In this document: piece by piece, positions 25,186 to 33,626 of the stretch
Layout: each line of letters opens with the position of its first letter
Numbering within the stretch: position 1 is the stretch's first letter
Source: JASDSY01 sp041441465
Lineage (GTDB): Bacteria; Muiribacteriota; UBA9980
NCBI GenBank assembly: GCA_041441465.1
Contig: JASDSY010000002.1
Span: 52,500-116,499 of the forward strand
Reading direction: 5' to 3'
Length of the DNA stretch: 64,000 nt
Program-made: the position numbers and the translations under genes
The notes under the pieces: generated by a model
Databases searched by the model: none
What the model was told of the DNA's origin: nothing
Seen by the model: the letters and a program-made list of their open reading frames with translations, nothing else

Positions 25186-26142
25186 TTATTTTTTGGCCGG
25201 CTTCTTTTTAGGGGTAACGGGCGCCGGCGCAGATGAAGGTGAAGGTGTCACATTCGGATCGGCAGGAGCCGGGGGCGGAGTTATTTGTATCAGCTGGCCG
25301 TCTGCTGAAATAAGCTTGCCGTCCTGGATTTTAATGTCAGTTCTTCCAAGGCAGTTTGCAAATTTTCCGGTTTGAACGATACATACTTTATCTACGAATT
25401 CAGGAGTATTTAAGAAAGTGTGTGAGTGCGAGCCTATTATTAAACCGACTTCGGGATGAGCTTTAGCGAATTCGCGGTCCATTTCGATACCAAGATGTGA
25501 CAGAAATATTATAAAATCAGCCTTTTCTTTTAATTCCGGCAATATCTTAAGATAAGCTTCGTTTGTTCCAAGCATCGTGAAACGTTCTTTGTCGCTTTCG
25601 ATAAGGTTGGTCATTAATACATCGGTTGTCAGTCCGAATATAGCTATTCTTGTTTTTCCAAGTTTTTTTATTACATACGGCGTAAAGAAACAGCTGTTTG
25701 TTTTTTTGTCAATTAAATTGGCGCATAAAATAGGAAACTTTACTTTCCTGGATAATTGTTTAAATTTATCAAGGCCGAAATCGACTTCGTGGTTGCCGAG
25801 AGTCATAGCATCGTAAGATAGAGCGTCCATTGCCAGAAGGTCCTTTTCGACAACGCTGAAATCAGGGTTTTTATAGCTGGTGATATCGCCGGCATCTAAC
25901 AGTAATAAATACGAATTATTTGTTTTGCTGTCGATAATTTTTTTCGTGCTTACTATTGAATTGTTAAGGCTTTTTCCCGTTTCAGATATGATTTGAAAAT
26001 TACCGTGAGTGTCGTTAGTGTGCAAAATTGAGATATTTATAGCTTCCCTGCCGGTTCCGGCGTATGCTTTCCCCGGAATTACTATAATTGACAACAATAC
26101 CATAATTACAGCCAATAATTCAAATAATTTAATATTTCCCAT
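25186..26142 (-). CDS. Exported metallophosphatase, 5'-nucleotidase/UshA family N-terminal domain
   Basis: A signal peptide ends near AYAGTG. The calcineurin-like dimetal site is complete: SILHTNDTHGNF, LLDAGDIT, TLGNHEVDFG, FLSHLG and IGSHSHTF. The C-terminal 5'-nucleotidase substrate-binding domain, present in UshA (about 550 residues), is absent; instead the 318-residue protein ends in a Pro/Ala/Lys-rich tail (about 35 residues). It probably hydrolyses a phosphoester in the periplasm or at the surface. The tail may anchor it or interact with the wall. Single gene with its own terminator. Confidence 0.85.
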   Translation of the reverse strand: MGNIKLFELLAVIMVLLSIIVIPGKAYAGTGREAINISILHTNDTHGNFQIISETGKSLNNSIVSTKKIIDSKTNNSYLLLLDAGDITSYKNPDFSVVEKDLLAMDALSYDAMTLGNHEVDFGLDKFKQLSRKVKFPILCANLIDKKTNSCFFTPYVIKKLGKTRIAIFGLTTDVLMTNLIESDKERFTMLGTNEAYLKILPELKEKADFIIFLSHLGIEMDREFAKAHPEVGLIIGSHSHTFLNTPEFVDKVCIVQTGKFANCLGRTDIKIQDGKLISADGQLIQITPPPAPADPNVTPSPSSAPAPVTPKKKPAKK

Positions 26143-26200
26143 TGTTAAATTCCTTTCTTATTTTTATTTAATTAATTAATTTATCCGCCAGATACAAAAA

Positions 26201-28270
26201 TTACAAATTTTCGGAAAGCAGTTCAACTATATTGACAAATCCTGCGGTTTCTGCGACCTGTGCCGCGGTTATGCCGGAATGGTTGATTATAGAGCGATCG
26301 GCGCCCTTACTAATCAAGTACTTTATTATATCGATATAACCTTTTGAGCAGGCTGCCATTAAAGCGGTAAATCCGCCATGGCCGGTTGCGTTAATGTCCG
26401 CTCCGTTTTCTGTCAGTATTTTTACTATTTCAAAATTTCCGTTATTGACTGCTATTATGATGGCCGGATCGTCGTCATGTATTCTTGCGTTCGGATTTGC
26501 GCCTTTGCTTATTAAAAGCTTTATTATCGAAGGCTTATTTTCTACGATCGAGTGTATTAAAAATGAGTTTTCTTTCTTTAAGATGCTGCTGATGTCTGAT
26601 ATGCTGTTTAATATCATTTCGATAATTTTCAGGTTGCCGTGTTCGATTGCATAAATAAGCGCGGAATTTCCTGTTTTATCTTCGATTGTAGGTATTGCGC
26701 CGTGATTTAAAAGCATTTCGGCGATGTACTGGTTGTCTTTTAATATGGCGTAAATCAGGGCGGTTTTTCCGTAGTTATCGCATAAATTGACGTCGGCTTT
26801 ATTTTCTATTAGTGTTTTTGAAACATTTTGGTGGTTTCGTTCGCATGCTGATATCAAAGCTGTGCCGCCTTTATTATCCTTAAGGTTTAAAGAGGCGCCG
26901 CGGTCGATCAAATATTTCACGATCTCCGCGTGGCCGGCGTAGGCTGCGCGCATAAGGGCTGTCCTGCCCTTTATGTTTAACATATTAATTTCCGCGCCTT
27001 TGCTTGCCAGTAGCTTGACTACCTCGAAATGTCCGTTGAAGGCAGCCCACATTAAAGGCGTGCCGCCGTAATTTTCAAACGAATTAATATCAACTCCCTG
27101 CTTTAAAAGCAGTTCGACTATGTTTTTCTGGCCGCGGCTTGCCGAAACTATCAAGGCTGTGTTGCTGTTAGTATCTTTGGCTTTTGTGTTGGCTCCATTT
27201 TCGATTAACAGTTTAACGATTTCAATGTTTCCGCGGCTTTCTGCGGCCATTAAAGCGGTATAACCGTCGAAATCATTTATATTGACATCTGCGCCGCTTT
27301 TTATCAAAAGCTCGCACACATCGATATGCCCGGCGTACGCAGCACGCATAAGAGCGGTCCTGCCTTTTATATTTTTGGAATTGATGTCGGCTCCGGCATT
27401 GATTAAAAGGTTTACTATATCGATAAACCCGTAGTAGGCTGCCCAGGCGAGAGAACTGGCCCCGTAATTTTCCTTTGCGTTAACGTCCGCGCCGTGCTGG
27501 ATAAGCATTTGCACGGCCTTAAGATTGCCTTTTATGGAGGCCATTATAATAGCGCAGCATCCGGAATTGTCGTATGCGTTTATAAATGCGCCATTTTTTA
27601 CTAAAATTTCAATTATGTCAGGATAGCCTTTTATAGAAGTCCATATAAGAGCATTGCTGCCGTTCGCGCTTTTCAGATTGACATCGCCGTCTTTTTCAAT
27701 CAGCAGGTTCACTATCTCGGTCTGGCCCTTGAACGCCGCCCACATAAGCGCGGTGGCGCCGCTGTTATCTTTCAAATTCGGGTCTGCGCCGTTATCGAGC
27801 AGAAGTTTGGCTATTTCGGCGCTGTTTCTGTCGATTGCCGCTATCAGAGGTGTTTTCCCTTTTAAATTTCTTGAATTGACATCTGCGCCGTTTTCTATCG
27901 CGGCAAGGACCATGTCAATTTGCCCGGCAGCTATTGCATTAAAAATATCTATAGCGAAATAATTTTCCTTTACTGTTTCGAGCGGCTCGATTTTTTCGAT
28001 TAATTCGGCGATTTGGGTATTGCCTTTAGCTGCAGCGAACATCGAGGCGGTAAATCCTTCCTTGTCACGGACGCTCGCGTTTGCTCCGTTATCGAGCAGA
28101 AGCTGAACAAGTTCGATATTGCCGGCGATAGCGGCATGCATTAACGGCGTCAAGCCTTCGTTGTCGGGGATATTTACGTCGATTCCCTTTTGTATAAGCA
28201 AATTAACAACATCGATATGGCCGCTGTCTATGGCCCAGATAAGACTTAGATAACCATAATCTTCCTGCAT
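26201..28270 (-). CDS. Large ankyrin-repeat protein
   Basis: Almost the whole protein (about 690 residues) is a run of some 20 ankyrin repeats of about 33 residues (pattern GxTALMxAAxxGHxxIVxLLIxxGADVN). Repeats are arranged in higher-order pairs: an NYGG/NYGA repeat with WAA is followed twice by NIKGRTALMRAAYAGH, a sign of block duplication. No signal peptide or membrane segment, so cytoplasmic protein-binding scaffold is likeliest. I favour the ATG at 28270, where AGGATGGA lies upstream; ATG 28282 and TTG 28318 are alternatives. Function unknown. Confidence 0.88.
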   Translation of the reverse strand: MQEDYGYLSLIWAIDSGHIDVVNLLIQKGIDVNIPDNEGLTPLMHAAIAGNIELVQLLLDNGANASVRDKEGFTASMFAAAKGNTQIAELIEKIEPLETVKENYFAIDIFNAIAAGQIDMVLAAIENGADVNSRNLKGKTPLIAAIDRNSAEIAKLLLDNGADPNLKDNSGATALMWAAFKGQTEIVNLLIEKDGDVNLKSANGSNALIWTSIKGYPDIIEILVKNGAFINAYDNSGCCAIIMASIKGNLKAVQMLIQHGADVNAKENYGASSLAWAAYYGFIDIVNLLINAGADINSKNIKGRTALMRAAYAGHIDVCELLIKSGADVNINDFDGYTALMAAESRGNIEIVKLLIENGANTKAKDTNSNTALIVSASRGQKNIVELLLKQGVDINSFENYGGTPLMWAAFNGHFEVVKLLASKGAEINMLNIKGRTALMRAAYAGHAEIVKYLIDRGASLNLKDNKGGTALISACERNHQNVSKTLIENKADVNLCDNYGKTALIYAILKDNQYIAEMLLNHGAIPTIEDKTGNSALIYAIEHGNLKIIEMILNSISDISSILKKENSFLIHSIVENKPSIIKLLISKGANPNARIHDDDPAIIIAVNNGNFEIVKILTENGADINATGHGGFTALMAACSKGYIDIIKYLISKGADRSIINHSGITAAQVAETAGFVNIVELLSENL

Positions 28271-28380
28271 GTTTAATTCCATCCTATCTAATTTTGATTG
28301 CTTTAATTCATCCTGCAATTATAATGTGACTGATAAATTTTTAATTATTTCGTTTTATTGGGGGTTTGCTTAAACTCTAG

Positions 28381-28409
28381 ATAATATATTTAAAATAAAA
28401 TATTGTCAA
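28381..28409 (-). promoter_or_regulatory. Sigma-70-type promoter of the ankyrin gene
   Basis: Minus strand TTGACA, 17-bp spacer, TATTAT, about 110 bp before the likely start. Confidence 0.65.
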
Positions 28410-28531
28410 GAATTTTTAAAATATTGCTTAAATTTTTATACTGTATGAATATGTGATTGGATAAATGTAAATATGTGTTTTAATAACTGCTGATTATTTA
28501 ATATGGTAAATTTTTCAATGTTAAAAATTAA

Positions 28532-28559
28532 TTGATTTTTAAAAGATTTATGATATAAT
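28532..28559 (+). promoter_or_regulatory. Promoter giving a nearly leaderless mRNA
   Basis: TTGATT, 16-bp spacer, TATAAT ending 10 bp before the ATG at 28570. Transcription would start only about 3-5 nt before the start codon, and no ribosome site is present. Confidence 0.65.
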
Positions 28560-28569
28560 AAGTTCACTT

Positions 28570-31050
28570 ATGAATGAATTTATTGATGATTTAAAGTTTA
28601 TTTTAAAAGATTACGGCCCCGATCATGTCGATACTGCCGCCGCATTGATGACTGCTAAAAACGTAGATTTCGACCGCACCCGCGTCATCGCGGAATTATC
28701 GGCTGATAAACAGTTTTTATCAAAATTCTTTCAAATTTTTTTTTCAGGCGATGTCGCCGAAAACTATAAATTAAGAATTATTGAAATATTGGCCTTTTTC
28801 GGAACAATTCATTCTCTTACGATTCTTTTTAAAATTTATTATTCGCTTAATGTCCAGACGCTTCAAGCGCAGATCGACCGCGAGAAGTTTAAGGAAGCCA
28901 TAAAAAAAACTCTTAAAAGTTATAAATATCGTTATATCGACGAATTCGTCAAGCTGCAGGAAGTATTCAAAACCAGCGGAGAAATTCTTTCGCTGATTGA
29001 AGAACTTATCGAAACATCAGGCTATTACAGGGAATTATTCGATTTCCTCGAATATCCTTCAGAAAAAGTAACTTTATATGTGTTAAAGCAATTTTATAAA
29101 GCGCCGCATATAAAAATCCTTCCGGCACTTGTAAAAATAAGAAAAGACTCGAACTGGATGGTTCGTTTTAATATCGTTCAGGTTTTAAAACAGCTTAAGG
29201 ATGTTTCGGCAAATGAATTGATGCTCAGCTTTCTGGCAGATGACAATATTAAAGTCAGGGATGAAGTCAGGACATTTGTAAAGGATAATTTTAATGATTT
29301 TTCAAAAGTCATTTTTGAAGTGATCGACTATCCTGAAAAAGCGAAAAATATGACTTACCTTGAGAGCGTAATCGAAATTTTCAGCGAATTCCCGGATGAG
29401 TCGAGGCTGACGCAGGTAATTAACATAATAAAAAATTTTCCGGAGCTTGTCAGCCTTAGAGCGCGTTCGGCGCTTTTGAAAATAATCAGGCGGAAATGCG
29501 ACCCTGGTGTTATAATCGAAAGAAGCGGTCAGGCTTATGAGTTCATGAAAATTTCTCTTTTAAGCCTGAAAGACTGGCGCTCTGACCAGCAGACTGTTTT
29601 TATAAATAAAATTCTTGAATTGTGCGGAAATTATTATATTGACATTCTTATAGAAGAGTATTTCAAAAATCACGATGAACATTTGAAAAACCTTATGCCG
29701 CGTCTTATTTATAAGGGAACGCGCTGGCTCGATAAAGAAGTGCTGCTTAATTTATTTAATTTTCTTGATTTTACCGGCAAGGATAGGTATATAAAATACC
29801 TGCTGTCTCAAAATTTCAAGGATATAATTTCATATTTTTCAAAGGCTATCGAAAACCTTTCCTACGAAAAACTGCTTGAATTATACAGAGTGTTCGTGTT
29901 AAACAGCGTTGATGTATCATCTATTACGGCGCGGTATCATGCGAACCTCCGTTCATTAATCACTCAGTCGAAATTCGAGGCTATCGAAATTCTCGCCTCG
30001 CTAAATGATAAGCAGCTTTTAGACGTTCTTAACGCGGACTGGAAAATTTTTTCGGCCCAGCTTAAGGACCATGTTTTTAATATAATAGAAAAATATTATA
30101 ACGATGCAATGGTTCTGCCGCTGCTTAACCAAATTTATTACCACGAGCATGCTTTAGAATTTAAAATCAGGGTTTTAAATATCATTGCTAGAATTAATTG
30201 TTCAGAAGCTACGGAATTAATTATTAAAGCCGCTTCGAGTACGCAAAGTGAAATAAGGGATATAGCTTTAAAAATGCTTATCGAAAAAGGGCGGGACAGA
30301 TTTTTTAATCAGCTGAACAGTCTTCCTGAAGAAATTCGCGAACAATTCGGAATGATTTTAATCAAAGGCGATAAAAATTTTATAAGCGATCTCGAGAATC
30401 AGCTGACAACGGCCGAACCAAAGTTAAGGGCGCAGATTTTAAAAATGCTGACTTATCTTATTAAGGGCGATAGGGTAAAAGTTTTAAATTTGATCAAGAA
30501 GTTTATTAAAGACCCCGATCCGCATATAAGGGCGGAACTCACGAAAATTCTTGGAATTGTTGGCGGAACAGATATTATTGAAATTTTGGCAGCGCTTGTT
30601 AATGACGAAAATGCCCGTGTGCGTGCCAACTCAATAGAAATAATAGGCTTGCTTAATGTTCAGGGCCTTTCTAATTTAATTTTTCCGATGACTACTAACG
30701 TAAATAACCGCGTACGCGCCAACGCTATAATAGCGCTTTATAAAATGGGCAATAAGGGCGTGGTAATCGCCCTTTCAGAAATGCTTAAATCTAAAGACAA
30801 ATGGATGAGAGCGTCTGCAGCTTATGCGCTCGGCGAAATTAACGATCCGCGGACTCTGCCTTTGCTTGAAACACTACTGAATGATCAGGATGTTAACGTC
30901 GTTATAAATGTATTAAGAGTGTTTAAAAAAATAGGCGATGATGATACTCTTAAAAAAATAAGCAAATATTTAAACCATGAAAATAAGGAAATCCGCGTTG
31001 AGGCTTCGGCGACTATCAGCGCTATTAAAAAGAAGGAAAATCTGTTATGA
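28570..31050 (+). CDS. HEAT-repeat scaffold protein
   Basis: 826 residues, nearly all helical. The C-terminal half shows clear HEAT/PBS-lyase-type repeats (IKDPDPHIRAELTKILGIVG, VNDENARVRANSIEIIGLL, NNRVRANAIIALYKMG, DKWMRASAAYALGEINDPRTLPLL, NHENKEIRVEASATISAI). The N-terminal half is more divergent but has the same helix pairs. Cytoplasmic, no signal peptide. Such proteins bind partners or act in phycobilin-type and signalling complexes; I cannot assign a role. It overlaps the next gene by 4 nt (ATGA), so the two products likely act together. Confidence 0.85.
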   Translation: MNEFIDDLKFILKDYGPDHVDTAAALMTAKNVDFDRTRVIAELSADKQFLSKFFQIFFSGDVAENYKLRIIEILAFFGTIHSLTILFKIYYSLNVQTLQAQIDREKFKEAIKKTLKSYKYRYIDEFVKLQEVFKTSGEILSLIEELIETSGYYRELFDFLEYPSEKVTLYVLKQFYKAPHIKILPALVKIRKDSNWMVRFNIVQVLKQLKDVSANELMLSFLADDNIKVRDEVRTFVKDNFNDFSKVIFEVIDYPEKAKNMTYLESVIEIFSEFPDESRLTQVINIIKNFPELVSLRARSALLKIIRRKCDPGVIIERSGQAYEFMKISLLSLKDWRSDQQTVFINKILELCGNYYIDILIEEYFKNHDEHLKNLMPRLIYKGTRWLDKEVLLNLFNFLDFTGKDRYIKYLLSQNFKDIISYFSKAIENLSYEKLLELYRVFVLNSVDVSSITARYHANLRSLITQSKFEAIEILASLNDKQLLDVLNADWKIFSAQLKDHVFNIIEKYYNDAMVLPLLNQIYYHEHALEFKIRVLNIIARINCSEATELIIKAASSTQSEIRDIALKMLIEKGRDRFFNQLNSLPEEIREQFGMILIKGDKNFISDLENQLTTAEPKLRAQILKMLTYLIKGDRVKVLNLIKKFIKDPDPHIRAELTKILGIVGGTDIIEILAALVNDENARVRANSIEIIGLLNVQGLSNLIFPMTTNVNNRVRANAIIALYKMGNKGVVIALSEMLKSKDKWMRASAAYALGEINDPRTLPLLETLLNDQDVNVVINVLRVFKKIGDDDTLKKISKYLNHENKEIRVEASATISAIKKKENLL

Positions 31051-31433
31051 CCCATGAGGATTTTTTTAACGGCATAATTAAACAGCTGACTTCTAATACT
31101 GTAGATTTAGTTATATTCTGGACTATAATAATACTTTGCCTGTCAGGCATTGTATATGTTTATTATATTATGCCGAAATATAAGGAAGTATCATTTAATT
31201 CAAAAATGAATAATTTTATATTAAATAGATATAATCTTGAGGATTATGAAGAAGAAGCTATTAATCAAGTCATAAGAAAGAATTCAATAAATCCGCCTTA
31301 TATGTTTTATATAAGCCAGTCTACTTTCGAAAAATATGAAGGCGAGCTTCTTTCCAGATTAAAAGAAACGTGCCCCACAGGCGTTTCGGCCCGGGACACG
31401 TTAACTTCCCTTAAAGAAAGACTTTACAGCTAA
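31047..31433 (+). CDS. Small single-pass membrane protein, unknown
   Basis: 128 residues with one transmembrane helix (LVIFWTIIILCLSGIVYVYYI, residues about 21-41) and a cytoplasmic helical tail rich in Glu and Tyr. No recognised domain. It is translationally coupled to the HEAT-repeat gene and may anchor that scaffold to the membrane (inference). It ends 34 bp from a convergent gene. Confidence 0.7.
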   Translation: MTHEDFFNGIIKQLTSNTVDLVIFWTIIILCLSGIVYVYYIMPKYKEVSFNSKMNNFILNRYNLEDYEEEAINQVIRKNSINPPYMFYISQSTFEKYEGELLSRLKETCPTGVSARDTLTSLKERLYS

Positions 31434-31466
31434 AATCTTTTTTATCTTTTACTTTTTTCGATTATA

Positions 31467-33440
31467 TTACTTTTTAATAGCTTCAATTGAAAGTTTTTCG
31501 TAAATTTCTTTGTAAGCGTTATAAATTTTTAATTTATTTTCTATCTGCATTTTTTCAGCGGCGCTTAACTCTTTATAATCTTTTTGGAAGCTCGAAAGTG
31601 TCGTTACATAATCATTGTATGCCGCTTTCAGCAATTCGTACGCCTCGGTGGAATTTGAAGGCGACTGGATAGCCGCTTGATTATTTAAACTTGCGGAAGC
31701 CGCCGCTGCTGAACCGTAATTACTGCCGGCACCGATATTTTTATCGCTTGAACGCGAAGCTTTTGGATTATTCGATAACGGTCTTGCAATTTCCTTATTT
31801 ACGGTGTCTTTGAGGCCGGCAATTGAATTTTTTAACAATTCGAGCGCCGCTTTATTATAAGACGAAGCTTCAGGATTGAATAGTTTTGAAATCAAATTTT
31901 CATTTTTAGCCCCTGAAATCTTTTTTTCAATTGTTTTGACGAATTCATTTGCCTGTTTGTCAAGTTTTGCGATTTGCTGCGCATTATTTGAGTTTACTGC
32001 AAATTGGCGGCTTATTTTATAATTTTTAACAAAGTTCGATATTTCGAATTGAATATTATTTTTAGCTTTATTTCTTGCTTTTTCAAATATGTTTATCTTC
32101 GAGCTTAATTCGTAATCTCTGAATGTTTCCAGTCTTTTTTTTGTTTCCGCGCTTATTTCCGCTATAGCCGCATCAGGAATATCGAGCTTTTTAAGTTCTT
32201 CCAGTTCGCCTGCCAGCACGTATCTGGAATATTTGTCCGCATAATCTTTGCGTTCTCTGGAATCCGAACCGGGAATGAAAGAATACCAGAACCCTTTTTT
32301 TAATTTCTTTAACGAGGCTTCAAATTCTTTGTATTCTTTGGAATTCATGTTAACTTTTGAGCCGTCGACGTAGGCTATTATTTCTTCGAAAGTCATGCCT
32401 TGCTTTAAAAGCAGCGCTGATAATAAAATGCCCATAGCCTTTGAATTTTCAGATTTTTTGGCGAAAAATTTATTTACAAGGCTCTCAATTTTGCCTGAAG
32501 TGAGCTTGCCGGTTCTTAAAAATTCCGAATCGACTGCCAATTCTGAAACAGCTTCTGATGCCGAGTATATCAGTTCATTTTTCTGGGCCGCGATAAAATT
32601 ATCGAGCTTATTTTCATTGAACTCAGGGTTTTTGCTTATCGAAACTTTTTCGTTTACGCGCGCAAGCGCATCTGCAAATCCGCCGGTGCCGTTAACTCCA
32701 AGATAATAATCGCCGTAGTATGAGCGAAGCTGTTCGAATAATTCAGGATTTTGCTCGATTATTATATCGAAGATAGCCTTTTCTATTGCGATACTGGCTT
32801 TAAACATAGCCATTTTTTTTGTGAAGTAACTTTTGGCCATTACAGAATTTTTTCCTTCAGCCAAGTTATAATTCGCAAGCGCCTTTTCTATGATATCGAA
32901 ATTAACGTCGGGCGTGAATTTCATAAAACCGGGAATTTCTGAACTGAAATGATTATAATAGCAGATCATGTCCATAAAAAGATAAGCTACATAGTGGTTT
33001 AATTCTGTTTTTACAGCGAAAGTTTTTTTCGCTTCCGGATATCCGCCGTCTGAATGAGCCACAGAATCCGCGATTATATGCGTAAAGTAACCGTAAAAAT
33101 TAGAGATTTGTTCTTTATCACGTTTATTGTCGAATTTTTTTACCGTAAGGCTCATCGCATTTTTAAATGACTCGCCGTGAAAAATACTGTAAAATTCATC
33201 TTTGGAAGACGGGCTGATAAAGTTTGTCGTCATATCGGGAATCGATGATGAATAAACCGCGTAAGGTATTAACGACGGATACCTGGATAATGCTTCAAAA
33301 GTGATTGCGGCGTGTGTGTATGTAGACCACGCGTAAAGATTATTTTGCGAAAATAATAATAATACCGGCGTTAAAATTAATACGCCAGTAATTATTTGAA
33401 GTTTTAATTTCTTTATAAATCTTTTAAGTTCATATTTCAT
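31467..33440 (-). CDS. Exported zinc-dependent phospholipase C-like protein
   Basis: The signal sequence ends near NNLYAW. Residues about 35-150 follow the zinc-dependent phospholipase C/S1-P1 pattern: mature N-terminal Trp (AWSTYTHAAITFEAL), SSIPDM, then GYFTHIIADSVAHSDG and TELNHYVAYLFMD, supplying the Trp/His/Asp zinc ligands. The remaining 500 residues are helical, charged and without a recognised domain, ending with YELLKAAYNDYV. At 657 residues it is far longer than typical (about 250-300). Likely hydrolyses phospholipids or phosphoesters outside the cytoplasm. It has a consensus promoter. Confidence 0.75.
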   Translation of the reverse strand: MKYELKRFIKKLKLQIITGVLILTPVLLLFSQNNLYAWSTYTHAAITFEALSRYPSLIPYAVYSSSIPDMTTNFISPSSKDEFYSIFHGESFKNAMSLTVKKFDNKRDKEQISNFYGYFTHIIADSVAHSDGGYPEAKKTFAVKTELNHYVAYLFMDMICYYNHFSSEIPGFMKFTPDVNFDIIEKALANYNLAEGKNSVMAKSYFTKKMAMFKASIAIEKAIFDIIIEQNPELFEQLRSYYGDYYLGVNGTGGFADALARVNEKVSISKNPEFNENKLDNFIAAQKNELIYSASEAVSELAVDSEFLRTGKLTSGKIESLVNKFFAKKSENSKAMGILLSALLLKQGMTFEEIIAYVDGSKVNMNSKEYKEFEASLKKLKKGFWYSFIPGSDSRERKDYADKYSRYVLAGELEELKKLDIPDAAIAEISAETKKRLETFRDYELSSKINIFEKARNKAKNNIQFEISNFVKNYKISRQFAVNSNNAQQIAKLDKQANEFVKTIEKKISGAKNENLISKLFNPEASSYNKAALELLKNSIAGLKDTVNKEIARPLSNNPKASRSSDKNIGAGSNYGSAAAASASLNNQAAIQSPSNSTEAYELLKAAYNDYVTTLSSFQKDYKELSAAEKMQIENKLKIYNAYKEIYEKLSIEAIKK

Positions 33441-33483
33441 AAATTCACCTGCATATAATGTATTCTATTTTTTCATTACATTA

Positions 33484-33512
33484 ATTATACAAAATAAAAC
33501 ATAGCGTGTCAA
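33484..33512 (-). promoter_or_regulatory. Consensus sigma-70 promoter
   Basis: Minus strand TTGACA, 17 bp, TATAAT, about 45 bp before the phospholipase C-like gene. Confidence 0.8.
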
Positions 33513-33534
33513 AATTTATAAGGTAATTTTTATA

Positions 33535-33577
33535 AAAAAGGAAAATTCCTGACATTATCTCAGGAACTTTCCTTTTT
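33535..33577. terminator. Bidirectional terminator
   Basis: AAAAAGGAAAATTCCTGA pairs with TCAGGAACTTTCCTTTTT around a 7-nt loop. It lies just downstream of the minus-strand chemoreceptor gene. Confidence 0.88.
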
Positions 33578-33626
33578 TATTACGCCTTTTGTTTTATTAA
33601 ATTTAAGACTTTAAATTCAAAATTTT

